DNA of 57,364 bases from Lentisphaerae bacterium ADurb.Bin242 (GTDB taxonomy: Bacteria > Verrucomicrobiota > Lentisphaeria > Victivallales > UBA1829): contig MWCA01000029.1 of assembly GCA_002069785.1 (NCBI GenBank), positions 1 through 57,364 of the forward strand, written 5' to 3'. Made by a program: the position numbers and the translations under genes. Under the pieces are notes generated by a model, which saw only the letters and a list, made by a program, of their open reading frames with translations, was not told the origin of the DNA and searched no databases. Numbering within the stretch: the stretch's first letter is position 1; every line of letters starts with the position of its first letter. Positions 7,971 through 16,320 of the stretch are shown in pieces.

Positions 7971-9167
7971 ATGATCGAAATCACCAGCCATCGTCAGGGG
8001 GCGGTCCTGAACCACAATCACGGAACCGAAACGAAGAAGAGCCTTGCGGTGCGCGTCGAAGGAATTTCTTCTTCGGGACATCCGGTCAAGCTCAACGGCG
8101 CGCCCGCGGAAATGGACGGACGCCGTTTTTCGGCAACGGTCGAACTCACCTCGAAAATCAATCCCGTGACGGCTTCCGTCATGACTCCCTACGGTGTCTT
8201 CTCGCAGGAATTGACGCTGGTCTGGGACAAGAAATCCTTCCGCCGCTGCAACTTCTACATCGACGACCATATTTTCACCTTCACCGACTTGGCGAAGGAA
8301 CGCCCGAAACGCGCTTTCAGTCATTTCTATCTGGCCGGCCTCAAGAAAATCCACGACAAATACGGCTTCAAGGTTACGCTGAATTGCTTCTACCACAACG
8401 ACCATCACGAATTCATGCTCAAAGACATGCCGGACATCTGGAAACAGGAATTCATCGACAATTCGGACTGGCTGAAACTTTCGTTCCATTCCTACGGCGA
8501 ATTTCCCGACCGGCCGTACATCGAGTCCACCGCCGAAGAGTACGGGCATGATTACGACCTCGTCCGGAATGAGATTGTCCGGTTTGCCGGCGAAGAAACG
8601 TTCATTGCGCCGATCGTGATCCACTGGGCCAATGTCCATCCCGCCGTGGCGCGGGAAGCGATCCGGCGCGGCATGCGCTGTTATTCCACGGCGTTCCGTC
8701 CCCGCATCATGGGCGGTCCCAGCCTTGCGGACCGCCGGAAGGGCGGCAACATGAATGCAATCGAACAGCGTTCGCTTTCCGGCGAAGACCGCGCCGCCGG
8801 CACGGAAGGCCTCGAGATGCACTACGGGTTCGCCGAAGAGATGAACTACCTCAAAAAGCACGGCATCTATTTCGATCCGGCGCTCGGGATCTTCTTCTTC
8901 GGAAGCAGCGGCTGCTGCTGCAACCTGGTCCCGCTCGCGGAAATCCCGAAACGGTATGCGGCCGTCTTCAAAAACGCGGAATGTTTCGGAACCGAAGCCT
9001 TCGGCGGCGGCAGTCACGAACAGTATTCCTTCCCCTATTATCCGAACTATATCCCGGACCACATGAAACGCATCGAGGAGGCGGTCCGCTGCATGGTGGC
9101 GGACGGCGGATGCAAACCGGTCTTTTTCCACGACGGACTTCTTGGAAACACCGCATGGGGAAAGTGA
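7971..9167 (+). CDS. Ig-like plus polysaccharide-deacetylase-like protein
   Basis: This 398-residue protein has no signal peptide. Residues ~15-90 resemble a glucodextranase-type Ig-like domain (SLAVRVEG ... VKLNGAPA ... FSATVEL). From residue ~95 the FYIDDHIFTFTDL segment and LKLSFHSYGEFPDRPY are reminiscent of the Asp-Asp and His-rich motifs of NodB-like deacetylases, but the full motif set was not found, so the assignment is tentative. Upstream codons open the frame to 7836, but GGGAGA 8 bases before the ATG at 7971 fixes that start; the ATG at 7965 is too close to it. The stop is 4 bases before the fucosidase start, so the two are almost certainly one operon. A cytoplasmic or surface step on a fucosylated glycan is plausible. 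Confidence 0.55.
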   Translation: MIEITSHRQGAVLNHNHGTETKKSLAVRVEGISSSGHPVKLNGAPAEMDGRRFSATVELTSKINPVTASVMTPYGVFSQELTLVWDKKSFRRCNFYIDDHIFTFTDLAKERPKRAFSHFYLAGLKKIHDKYGFKVTLNCFYHNDHHEFMLKDMPDIWKQEFIDNSDWLKLSFHSYGEFPDRPYIESTAEEYGHDYDLVRNEIVRFAGEETFIAPIVIHWANVHPAVAREAIRRGMRCYSTAFRPRIMGGPSLADRRKGGNMNAIEQRSLSGEDRAAGTEGLEMHYGFAEEMNYLKKHGIYFDPALGIFFFGSSGCCCNLVPLAEIPKRYAAVFKNAECFGTEAFGGGSHEQYSFPYYPNYIPDHMKRIEEAVRCMVADGGCKPVFFHDGLLGNTAWGK

Positions 9168-9171
9168 AGAA

Positions 9172-10437
9172 ATGACGCAGGAAGAACGCATGAAGTGGTT
9201 TCATGAGGCCCGGTTTGGCATCTATGTGCATTTCGGGCTTTATTCCATCCTAGGACGCGGCGAATGGACGATGTATTCGGAGCGCATTCCGCCGGAGGAA
9301 TACGCCTTGCTGGCCGACCGTTTCCTGCCGGAAAAAGGCTGTGCTGCGGAATGGGCCAAGGCCGCCGTGTCCGCCGGGGCGAAATACATGGTGCTCACGA
9401 CGCGGCACCACGAGGGATTCTGTCTCTACGACAGTCGATATTCGGACTTCACCAGCGTGAAGCGCGGCCCGCATCGCGATCTGGTCCGCGAATATGTGGA
9501 CGCCGCCCGGAAAGCGGGGCTGTGCGTCGGCCTGTATTACTCCCTTCTCGACTGGCGCTTCCCCGGCTATTTCGATCCGGAAAAGCATCCGGAATCCCGG
9601 GAGGCGCTCGTGAAACAGGCCCACGACCAGGTCCGCGAACTCATGACGGAGTACGGGAAGATCGACCTTCTGGAATATGACGGCGGCTGGGACGCCGATC
9701 TTTCCGAGAAGCGCGACGGCTGGGCCCGTTTCTGGCGCGCCGAAGAACTCAACGCCATGGTGCGCCGTCTTCAGCCCGGAATCATCATCAACGACCGTTC
9801 CGGGACGGACGAGGACATCGAGACCCCGGAACAGGTGGTCCGCGCCGGAGAAACGCGGGCGACGGAGAGCTGCATGTGCATCGGCGACTCCTGCGCCTGG
9901 GGCTACACCCGTTTCAACCCGAACTGGAAGTCGTCCGAACAGCTTCTTCAATATCTGGTCCAGGCGGCGCAGGGCGGCGGGAACTACCTTCTCAACATCG
10001 GCCCCGATCCGCGCGGACATGTCCGCGCCGAGGAGCTCGAACGTCTTCAGGCGCTGGGACGCTGGCTTTCCGTGAACGGGGAGGCGGTTTACGGCGCGGG
10101 ACGCTGCGCCCTGATCGGCAGTTCCCAGCCGGGCACGGTCGACCTGAATCTTCAGGGGCCGTGGACGCGCAAGGGAAATACCGGATACTGGTGCATTTTC
10201 CGCTGGCCGGGAAAAGTCGCGACGGCGATCCGGATTGCCACTCCGGTCAAAAAAGTTTCCCTGCTTTCATCGGGGAAGGAATTTCCGTTCCATTGGAATG
10301 AGAAGACCGGAAAACTGACGATTTCCGGTTTGCCGTCCCTGCCGCCCGACGAACTCTGCTCCGTTCTTAAAGTTGAATTCGAATCCGTCCCGGAACGCAT
10401 GAAAGAGTCCGATCTGGCCGCCTGGCTGGAAGAGTGA
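9172..10437 (+). CDS. GH29 alpha-L-fucosidase-like enzyme
   Basis: This 421-residue protein starts with the GH29 hallmark MKWFHEARFGIYVHFGLYS and has YMVLTTRHHEGFCLYDS near residue 75, HRDLVREY, and DLLEYDGGWD with D170 in the position of the GH29 nucleophile aspartate. The C-terminal third is a beta-sandwich. GH29 enzymes release alpha-L-fucose from host or plant glycans with retention of configuration. No signal peptide is seen, so it probably acts inside the cell on imported oligosaccharides. The start at 9172 (GGAAAG upstream) is preferred to an earlier in-frame ATG at 9142 that overlaps the previous gene. The operon is divergent from an AraC regulator. Confidence 0.9.
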   Translation: MTQEERMKWFHEARFGIYVHFGLYSILGRGEWTMYSERIPPEEYALLADRFLPEKGCAAEWAKAAVSAGAKYMVLTTRHHEGFCLYDSRYSDFTSVKRGPHRDLVREYVDAARKAGLCVGLYYSLLDWRFPGYFDPEKHPESREALVKQAHDQVRELMTEYGKIDLLEYDGGWDADLSEKRDGWARFWRAEELNAMVRRLQPGIIINDRSGTDEDIETPEQVVRAGETRATESCMCIGDSCAWGYTRFNPNWKSSEQLLQYLVQAAQGGGNYLLNIGPDPRGHVRAEELERLQALGRWLSVNGEAVYGAGRCALIGSSQPGTVDLNLQGPWTRKGNTGYWCIFRWPGKVATAIRIATPVKKVSLLSSGKEFPFHWNEKTGKLTISGLPSLPPDELCSVLKVEFESVPERMKESDLAAWLEE

Positions 10438-10467
10438 TTCAGTTGCGGCGTTCTTCAACGGGTTCCG

Positions 10468-11358
10468 TCAACGGGTGAAGGCCGTTTTTTCCGTTTCCAG
10501 TTTCTTTGCGAAATCGGCGTTGGAGATGCGCGGCTCCTGCTGCCAGAGGCCGAACTTGAATTCCTTGAAGTCCGGCTTCAAGGTCAGAGACACGCCGGAA
10601 GTCCAGTCGTCATTGACCCGCAGGGCGGCGTTTTGAACGGCGTCGTAATCCAGCAGGATCAGGCAGGGGCCCTGTCCGTTGTCCGGGGTGGAACCGTCGA
10701 ATTTTTTATCCTGAATGACAAGATACGCATCGGCCGGTGTCAGTGCAATTCTCTTCGGATTCTGTTCGATCGTTCTTGCCGGTGTGACGGCCATTCGCTC
10801 ATAGCCGCCGTTCCAGATCACTTTTTTGCCGTCCATCGCCAGTTTGGAAGGAATCAGCGAGATTTCGACTTCCGCTTTCTGGGTCGGCTCCACGCTGTCT
10901 TGGGCGGGCAACAGGACGCCCCAGAGGACCGGGGAATCCGGGCGCAGATAGAAGCGGAGAATGAGCTTGGCGCCGTCATAGTTGAGCTTCAATTCGCATC
11001 CGGCGAGTTGTCCGTCCCGCCAGACGGTCAGGTCTTCCGCCTTCGGAGAGAGCTTGTTCATTTCGATTCCGTTGACCTTCAGTTTGAAGAATCCGACGAG
11101 CGGGCTGAACCCGAATTTCCCGGCATCCAGCGTCCAGGCTGTCTGCGGCGCCTTCGTTCCGTCGGACTTGGTTTGAGTCAATGTCAGGGCGTAACGGGTC
11201 AGCTGATTGGAAAGAAGGGCGCCTTGTCGGAGGGAATACTGTTCCGGGCGGTAAACGTGGACCTGCTTCACTTCCGTTTTGACGGGGGTGAAGTCCGCCG
11301 CCGGCAGAGGCGCGCTCAAGGCGGCAAGAATTAAAAGAACGATGTGTTTCCGGTTCAT
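10468..11358 (-). CDS. Secreted protein of unknown function
   Basis: This 296-residue protein has a clear signal peptide (MNRKHIVLLILAALSAPLPAAD). The mature part is rich in beta-strands (YALTLTQTKS, GCELKLNYDG, LILRFYLRPDSPVLWGV) like a galactose-binding or mutarotase-type sandwich, but no family is recognised. It starts 1 base after the stop of the DUF4838 gene and has AAGGAGA 6 bases upstream, so it is surely co-translated with it. A role as partner or accessory of the DUF4838 enzyme is likely. The stop is convergent with the fucosidase gene. Confidence 0.7.
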   Translation of the reverse strand: MNRKHIVLLILAALSAPLPAADFTPVKTEVKQVHVYRPEQYSLRQGALLSNQLTRYALTLTQTKSDGTKAPQTAWTLDAGKFGFSPLVGFFKLKVNGIEMNKLSPKAEDLTVWRDGQLAGCELKLNYDGAKLILRFYLRPDSPVLWGVLLPAQDSVEPTQKAEVEISLIPSKLAMDGKKVIWNGGYERMAVTPARTIEQNPKRIALTPADAYLVIQDKKFDGSTPDNGQGPCLILLDYDAVQNAALRVNDDWTSGVSLTLKPDFKEFKFGLWQQEPRISNADFAKKLETEKTAFTR

Positions 11359-11359
11359 G

Positions 11360-13885
11360 TCAGTCTCCTTTTCCGGCGAATTTGATGATGCCGAACATAT
11401 TCAGATTATGATTGTTTCCGAGGGTCATGGACGTGCCGCTGTATTCGCGCGGATCGGCTTTGTTGCGCACGACGTTGCAGAACCAGGTTTCGTAGGGACT
11501 CGGAACTTTCACATCCTGGAAGACACTGAACGGGATGAAGAATTCCACGGTCCATTTTTGACTGTCGGACGTGGAGACGTGCTTGAAGCCGGGCGCCTTC
11601 CAGTAGCTGTCGAACGGCTGGGGAATCGGCAGCAGGCGTTGTGTGCCGAGGAACTGGTTTCCCAGCGCGTCGAACACGAACTGGTATTTCACTTCGCGTT
11701 TCATTCCGGGCGAGAGGAGGACCTCGTAATTGTCGTTGGCCCAAATATCCTTCTTCTTGTCCGCGACAGGGCCGTAAGAGGTCTCGAAGAGACCGTAAAT
11801 ACCGCTCTTGTCCCACGCGAGCTTGAGCGAGGCGGGATATTTGGGCTTGTCGCTGGAACCCTTCGGATCGATCAGGTTCATGGGTTTGGCTTTCTTCCAG
11901 AAAGATTCGTCCGCCTTGCCGTCGAGCGTCACTTTCTCGTTGCCGAGAAGCTGATAGACCGAATGCACCGGGCGCTCGTAGGAGATCTGGTTCTTCATGG
12001 ACTGGATCGCCTTCGGCCAGGGCGCGCAGAAGAGCTTCATGCGTTTTTCCTCGACCGTGCCGGGCTTGACCGCCTTCTGCGCCTTGTCCAGAAGTTCTTC
12101 CATCTTTGCGAGTTCGGTGACCGGATAAAGCAGAGGCTGGGATTTTTCCGCGTTCACGCCGTATTTCAGATAGCAGTCCTTGACAAGTTTGTGGAACCGG
12201 CGCAGAAAATCGCCGGCCTCCCTGCCGTAGAAGGGTTCCCAGTGTTCGTCGATGCCTGCCTCGACGTTCCACTTCGGATTCCACATGGAACGGTAGGCGG
12301 CATACGTGGCCGGATAATGGAACCACACGTTGCCGGGAGAGTCCATGCAGTGGTCGAAGAAAAGACTCGTGCGGCCGAGATATTTTCCGAAGATTTCCGG
12401 AATGTCGCCGACGAATTCGCCGGAGACCGCCACAATGAACGGATTCGCTCCCTGATACAGCCAGAGTTTCTGGACCGGGCGGTTCCCCAGCGATTCATAC
12501 CATTCGCGGGCGATATTCACGCTTTCCTTCATGACCTCTTTGCTGCGGGTTTTGTTCGGCAGGGAACCGAGACAGAGATTGACTTCCGTATTCGGCGGCA
12601 GTTTCCAGCGCGGATCGTCTCCGGCGAACTGGACGTTGTAATACGCCATGATATAAAGCTTTTTGCCGGGGAATTCCTTCTGAATCCACTGCGCCAGATA
12701 CTGATGGAAGCGGGCGTAGATGTTGGCCATGCCGGAGTTCGGACCGCGCGCAATGTCTTTGGGAGTCATCAGTCCGAGCTGTTTCACCGTCGGGTTGTTG
12801 ACGACATCCGTATCGGGCATCAGCGTGTCGCACATGCCGAAAGAGATGTAAGTGTTGTTGCATCCCTGGTCGCGGTATCCGCCCTCGTCGGTTTTGCCGT
12901 CGGAGGCGTAGAATTTCTGGAGGGAATCGATCAGAAGATCGGCGAATTCCAGGTTGACGACATCGAAATAGTTGCCGACGTGTGCTTTGGGATTGTACCA
13001 GAAATTACCGACCGGAGAGGTGTAGAAAATCGTCTTGAGCCGGTCCGGATACGCCTTTGCAATCCGTTCGGGCCGGGGACAATGGCTGCCGCCGCCGGGA
13101 ATCGTGCCGCCCATGCGCCAGCGGTCGAAGAACTGGTCGTCCTTCGCCGTGAGTTTTCCCAGATAGGGTTCCCAGAACTTTTTGCCGGCGGGCGTGCCAG
13201 TGGTCTGGTGGCCGAGATACCATTGTCCTCCGCGGGTGTCGAAATACGGGGCGTCCGTGTAGGAAACGGGCGTCAGGGTCAGTTCTTTGATTTCCGGCCA
13301 GAGCGTGCCGTATTCGCCGGGGAAGAAATAACGCACGCCGAGGAAACGTTCCGCGAAGTCATAGGCGGCATATTTGGTGCCCGTGCTGGAGCCGCGGCCT
13401 TCCAGCGGCTTGCTGTTATAGCCTTCGATCAGCGAGGAGTCGTTTCCGGCCAGGATGATTCCTTTCGGAAAGGTTTTCACCGCAAGCCCCTGCGGGGGAA
13501 GCCTGGACACATCCACGCCGTTTTCGCGGGCGATGGAACAGTCTCCGACCACGATCATCCGCGGATATTTCGAGGCCTCTTTCACATCGACGACTTCCGG
13601 GCGTGTCCCGGTGCATTTCTCGAAGGCTTCCAGCAGAATTTCGACGGCGGGAGCGATGCTTTTCTGGGTTCTGTTTTTCCCCTGCATCCGGGTTTCCGCC
13701 TGTTTGTCGGTGACAATGACAAAGTCGGGTTTTCCGTTTTTCACAAGGGACACCGGGGCATGCTCCGGCGTGGATTGAAATTCAACGGGAGTCAGGGCCG
13801 CCGTCTTGACATCATACGCCGGAAGCATCGATATTCCACTCCAGAAAGCCAGGGTCAGCGCGGCCGGAAAAAGCATTTTTTTCAT
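11360..13885 (-). CDS. Secreted DUF4838 glycoside-hydrolase-like protein with CBM9-like tail
   Basis: This 841-residue protein has a signal peptide (MKKMLFPAALTLAFWSG). Residues ~50-210 resemble the alpha-glucuronidase-type N-terminal domain (PQGLAVKTFPKGIILAG; AAYDFAERFLGVRYFFPGE). The middle, to about residue 620, is the DUF4838 barrel-like region. The last 200 residues form a DOMON/CBM9-like domain (VTLDGKADESFWKKAKP; ANDNYEVLLSP) that in relatives binds reducing-end sugars. DUF4838 proteins are common in glycan-degrading Lentisphaerota and Bacteroidota but lack a defined activity. The start has AAGGA 9 bases upstream. It is the second gene after an H-X9-DG pseudopilin (79-base gap) and is followed 1 base later by another secreted protein. 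Confidence 0.82.
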   Translation of the reverse strand: MKKMLFPAALTLAFWSGISMLPAYDVKTAALTPVEFQSTPEHAPVSLVKNGKPDFVIVTDKQAETRMQGKNRTQKSIAPAVEILLEAFEKCTGTRPEVVDVKEASKYPRMIVVGDCSIARENGVDVSRLPPQGLAVKTFPKGIILAGNDSSLIEGYNSKPLEGRGSSTGTKYAAYDFAERFLGVRYFFPGEYGTLWPEIKELTLTPVSYTDAPYFDTRGGQWYLGHQTTGTPAGKKFWEPYLGKLTAKDDQFFDRWRMGGTIPGGGSHCPRPERIAKAYPDRLKTIFYTSPVGNFWYNPKAHVGNYFDVVNLEFADLLIDSLQKFYASDGKTDEGGYRDQGCNNTYISFGMCDTLMPDTDVVNNPTVKQLGLMTPKDIARGPNSGMANIYARFHQYLAQWIQKEFPGKKLYIMAYYNVQFAGDDPRWKLPPNTEVNLCLGSLPNKTRSKEVMKESVNIAREWYESLGNRPVQKLWLYQGANPFIVAVSGEFVGDIPEIFGKYLGRTSLFFDHCMDSPGNVWFHYPATYAAYRSMWNPKWNVEAGIDEHWEPFYGREAGDFLRRFHKLVKDCYLKYGVNAEKSQPLLYPVTELAKMEELLDKAQKAVKPGTVEEKRMKLFCAPWPKAIQSMKNQISYERPVHSVYQLLGNEKVTLDGKADESFWKKAKPMNLIDPKGSSDKPKYPASLKLAWDKSGIYGLFETSYGPVADKKKDIWANDNYEVLLSPGMKREVKYQFVFDALGNQFLGTQRLLPIPQPFDSYWKAPGFKHVSTSDSQKWTVEFFIPFSVFQDVKVPSPYETWFCNVVRNKADPREYSGTSMTLGNNHNLNMFGIIKFAGKGD

Positions 13886-13964
13886 TGTTGGAAATCCTTG
13901 TTATGATGGTTCAGTTGCAAATACGTCGACTCATTGCGGAAAAACGGGGAAACGCCGGACCCTC

Positions 13965-14708
13965 TCAATCATACGGGGCATATCCCTTTGTAAAGACGCC
14001 CTTTGCCGCTCCGGCGGCATAGCCCGTGGCTTCATTGTTGTTGTTCCACGGGAAATACGCGATCCAATAATAGTTCACGTGAAGAAAAGACGGAGTGTCC
14101 GCCTGAACGTGGCCATCCACATAGAGAGTATTCGCACGCCGGGAATGCCGGTAAGAAATATTGTCGGGAACTTCCGCTTCGAACCAGCCGCTGGTTCTTT
14201 GTGTTCCAGTCGTATTGTCGAGCAGGACCAGGCTTTCGGAAGGGCGGCGGATCCGGCCGATTTTTTTCAGAGGAGTATTGTTGTACAATCCGCGTCCTCC
14301 GAACAGCAGCTTGTTGTAGCCGTAATCCTGATACATGCCGACGGGCTTAAGCAGAGGACAGAGAAGCACGCAGGGGGTTGGATAGGCTTTCGCCTGATCC
14401 GTCCATGAAATCCCCAGATACGGGTAGAAAAGCTTCATCCACGCAATCGGCCCTTTCACCGTATCGTAGTAATCCGTGCTGGCGGGGGCTTCGCCCCGAT
14501 TGAATGCGGTAGGCGCACAGAGATCCGAGGAATCCAATGCGTACGACTGGAATGCGCCTCCCAGTTGCCTGACATTGGCGGTGCAGCTGATGGCCCTGGC
14601 TTTTTTCCGGACCGTATTCAATGCGGGCAGCAGCATTCCGGCCAGAATGGCAATGATGGCAACCACGACCAGGAGTTCGATCAATGTGAAATTCTCATTT
14701 TTCCTCAT
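13965..14708 (-). CDS. H-X9-DG pseudopilin
   Basis: This 247-residue protein starts MRKNENFTLIELLVVVAIIA, a prepilin leader with the cleavage site before FTLIE and one hydrophobic helix. RHSRRANTLYVDGHV near residue 195 is an exact H-X9-DG motif. The start has AAAGGA 9 bases upstream. It is first in an operon with the DUF4838 enzyme and a secreted protein. Its promoter (14777-14804) is flanked by two copies of AAATCATCTACTTT, so expression is probably tightly controlled by a regulator not encoded next to it. Confidence 0.88.
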   Translation of the reverse strand: MRKNENFTLIELLVVVAIIAILAGMLLPALNTVRKKARAISCTANVRQLGGAFQSYALDSSDLCAPTAFNRGEAPASTDYYDTVKGPIAWMKLFYPYLGISWTDQAKAYPTPCVLLCPLLKPVGMYQDYGYNKLLFGGRGLYNNTPLKKIGRIRRPSESLVLLDNTTGTQRTSGWFEAEVPDNISYRHSRRANTLYVDGHVQADTPSFLHVNYYWIAYFPWNNNNEATGYAAGAAKGVFTKGYAPYD

Positions 14709-14733
14709 GATTTAAGTCCTTTCTTTGTGTAGT

Positions 14734-14747
14734 AAATCATCTACTTT
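14734..14747. repeat. Direct repeat copy 1 (AAATCATCTACTTT)
   Basis: Identical to 14836-14849. With flanking bases it reads GTAGTAAATCATCTAC, whose ends GTAG/CTAC are inverted. It lies downstream of the predicted transcript start of the pilin operon, a repressing position. Confidence 0.65.
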
Positions 14748-14776
14748 TAAAAATAGTTTTTCTCTTCTTTTTTATT

Positions 14777-14804
14777 ATTATATCCAAAAAACATGAAAAA
14801 ACAA
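14777..14804 (-). promoter_or_regulatory. Predicted promoter of the pilin-DUF4838 operon
   Basis: On the minus strand TTGTTT (14799-14804) and TATAAT (14777-14782) are 16 bases apart. The leader to the ATG at 14708 would be about 62 bases and contains repeat copy 1. Confidence 0.55.
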
Positions 14805-14835
14805 TGATCCTTTATTCTTTTTTAAGAAAAAAATT

Positions 14836-14849
14836 AAATCATCTACTTT
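14836..14849. repeat. Direct repeat copy 2 (AAATCATCTACTTT)
   Basis: Second identical copy, start-to-start 102 bases from the first and about 30 bases upstream of the -35. Two identical sites flanking a promoter suggest a regulator that loops DNA or binds cooperatively. Confidence 0.65.
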
Positions 14850-14979
14850 AAGAGAGGAATAAAACTGATTTATAGCCTTAAGGTTAGTAACAGTCCAATT
14901 GCTATTGATCTCAAGGGTACTTTTTCTTATGGAAACGTTCATGACTTTAGGGCAATCCTTCGATCAAGCACAAACCGAG

Positions 14980-15075
14980 GCAGGTTCGTGACTCCGTCGC
15001 GAACTGACTTGCCGCAGTTCGGCAGGGGACCCCGTTCAAAGGGGCCGGCGAGGAACCGGCGCCGGGGAGTTCCGG
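14980..15075. other. GC-rich multi-hairpin block
   Basis: Four adjacent inverted repeats can be read: GTTCG/CGAAC, GAACTG/CAGTTC, CCCC/GGGG around GTTCAAA, and GCCGG/CCGGC. The block is much richer in G+C than the AT-rich DNA before it and lies just past the stop of the minus-strand glycosyltransferase. It may be a structured 3' end, a small RNA or a remnant of a mobile repeat; no T-run marks it as a classic terminator. Confidence 0.35.
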
Positions 15076-15086
15076 AGGGCAAAAAG

Positions 15087-16070
15087 TCAATCTTCTTTGA
15101 CGAGACGGAGTATTTCCCGGGCTCTGCGCTCCATGCCGTGGTCTCTGATGCAGCGCTGCCGCCCCGCTTCCGCGATCTCCCTGGCCTTTCCGGGATTCGC
15201 CAGACAGAAATCGATCTGTTTTTTCAGCTCTTCGGGGGTTCTCCATACAAGGATCTCTTCTCCGATGCGGAAGGCGGAATCGATTTCCCGGACGTATTCC
15301 GCGATCACACAGCATCCGCACGCCATGGCCATGGTCACGGACATGTTCATCAGGGTCTGCATCGGAAGGTAATGGTCCTGCTGGACGTTGATGAAGAGCC
15401 CGGCCCGATTCAGAAGGTGCTTCAGGTCCCGGTCGTAAACGTCGAAATTCCCGTGTGCATGTTTCCGCACCTCTTCCGGAATGTCTTTGCAGGTCCACTT
15501 CCGGCCGTAGAGTTTCAGGTCGTATGCCGACAGGGCGGAAAAGATGCGAACCCGGTGCGGCGACGGTCTTCCGGCGAATGCGAGTGTGGAAAGATTTCTC
15601 GGCGTTCCGGTTTCCAGGGAAAACCTCTCCGGATTGACGGAATGCGGCAGATAACGGACCTGCGGAAATTCGCCGCGGTATTTCTGCTCGATGAACAGGC
15701 TCGCGGTGAGGACCCGGTCTGCGAGCGGAATCCAATCCGTATGCGAGTAGCCGGGGAAATTAGGGCCTTCCGTGTCGTAGAGAAGGATTTTTTTATGATA
15801 GAACTCCCGGACTTTCCGGAGGTCGAACTGTTCTTTGGAGGAGGCGATGACCAGAAGATCGGGGGCCTCTTTTTTTACCAGGTTCTTCAGCGCCAGGAGA
15901 CGCCTGGAGGCCGAGTTCGTTCCGGTCAGGAGGGAACGGAGGGTGATCCGGTTCAATTTCGAGAAATCGATGATCTGTCCGGTGTTTTCGGGATCTTTCA
16001 GGAAGAAGCTCATCAGGTCTGCGTAGTAATGATTCAAACGGTGCACGGACGCGAGGAGAATAATCTTCAT
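15087..16070 (-). CDS. CgeB-like glycosyltransferase
   Basis: This 327-residue protein has two Rossmann-like halves. The N-terminal half includes APDLLVIASSKEQ and LLYDTEGPNFPG; the C-terminal half has NMSVTMAMACGCCVIAEYVRE near residue 245 and ends with the helix EAGRQRCIRDHGMERRAREI. This is the pattern of CgeB/DUF3880-type GT-B glycosyltransferases, which transfer sugars from nucleotide donors to surface or lipid acceptors. No membrane segment is seen, so it is probably cytoplasmic. The start has AAGGGC upstream and a strong promoter at 16166-16194. It stands alone, divergent from a GntR regulator. Acceptor and donor cannot be told. Confidence 0.75.
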   Translation of the reverse strand: MKIILLASVHRLNHYYADLMSFFLKDPENTGQIIDFSKLNRITLRSLLTGTNSASRRLLALKNLVKKEAPDLLVIASSKEQFDLRKVREFYHKKILLYDTEGPNFPGYSHTDWIPLADRVLTASLFIEQKYRGEFPQVRYLPHSVNPERFSLETGTPRNLSTLAFAGRPSPHRVRIFSALSAYDLKLYGRKWTCKDIPEEVRKHAHGNFDVYDRDLKHLLNRAGLFINVQQDHYLPMQTLMNMSVTMAMACGCCVIAEYVREIDSAFRIGEEILVWRTPEELKKQIDFCLANPGKAREIAEAGRQRCIRDHGMERRAREILRLVKED

Positions 16071-16165
16071 GAAGAGCCCTTGAGGTTATCTTTACGAACA
16101 GCCGGAAGCGGATGAAGCGATCCCCATGACCTCTGTTTGTGCTTCCGCATGATCGTTTTACGGAA

Positions 16166-16194
16166 AATATATGCCGGATTGCATGGCCTGTCAA
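16166..16194 (-). promoter_or_regulatory. Predicted promoter of the glycosyltransferase gene
   Basis: On the minus strand TTGACA (16189-16194) and TATATT (16166-16171) are 17 bases apart, close to consensus. The leader would be about 90 bases. Confidence 0.6.
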
Positions 16195-16236
16195 GTCGAT
16201 TTTAACGGAAGAGACGGGAAAGATATTGTTTTTAAC

Positions 16237-16264
16237 TTGACTCATCCGCTTGAAATGGTATATT
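16237..16264 (+). promoter_or_regulatory. Predicted promoter of the GntR/LacI-type gene
   Basis: TTGACT (16237-16242) and TATATT (16259-16264) are 16 bases apart. The transcript would start near 16271, 50 bases before the ATG at 16321. Confidence 0.6.
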
Positions 16265-16320
16265 TTGAAACAAGATGAAAAGGCACTGAAAAGACCCGCC
16301 CGAAGGAGAGAAGCCCCTCC

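Larger units (their letters stand above)
14709..15086. other. 378-base intergenic region with promoter, direct repeats and hairpins
   Basis: No gene is seen. It holds the promoter of the pilin operon (14777-14804), two copies of a 14-base repeat (14734, 14836), a very AT-rich central part, and from about 14980 to 15075 a GC-rich block of successive small hairpins just after the glycosyltransferase stop. Confidence 0.6.

Noticed and set aside
11279..13906. 875-codon open frame on the plus strand
   Set aside because: It is antisense to the DUF4838 and neighbouring genes, has no SD or recognisable domain, and reads like the Arg/Val/Phe-rich shadow of a GC-biased gene.
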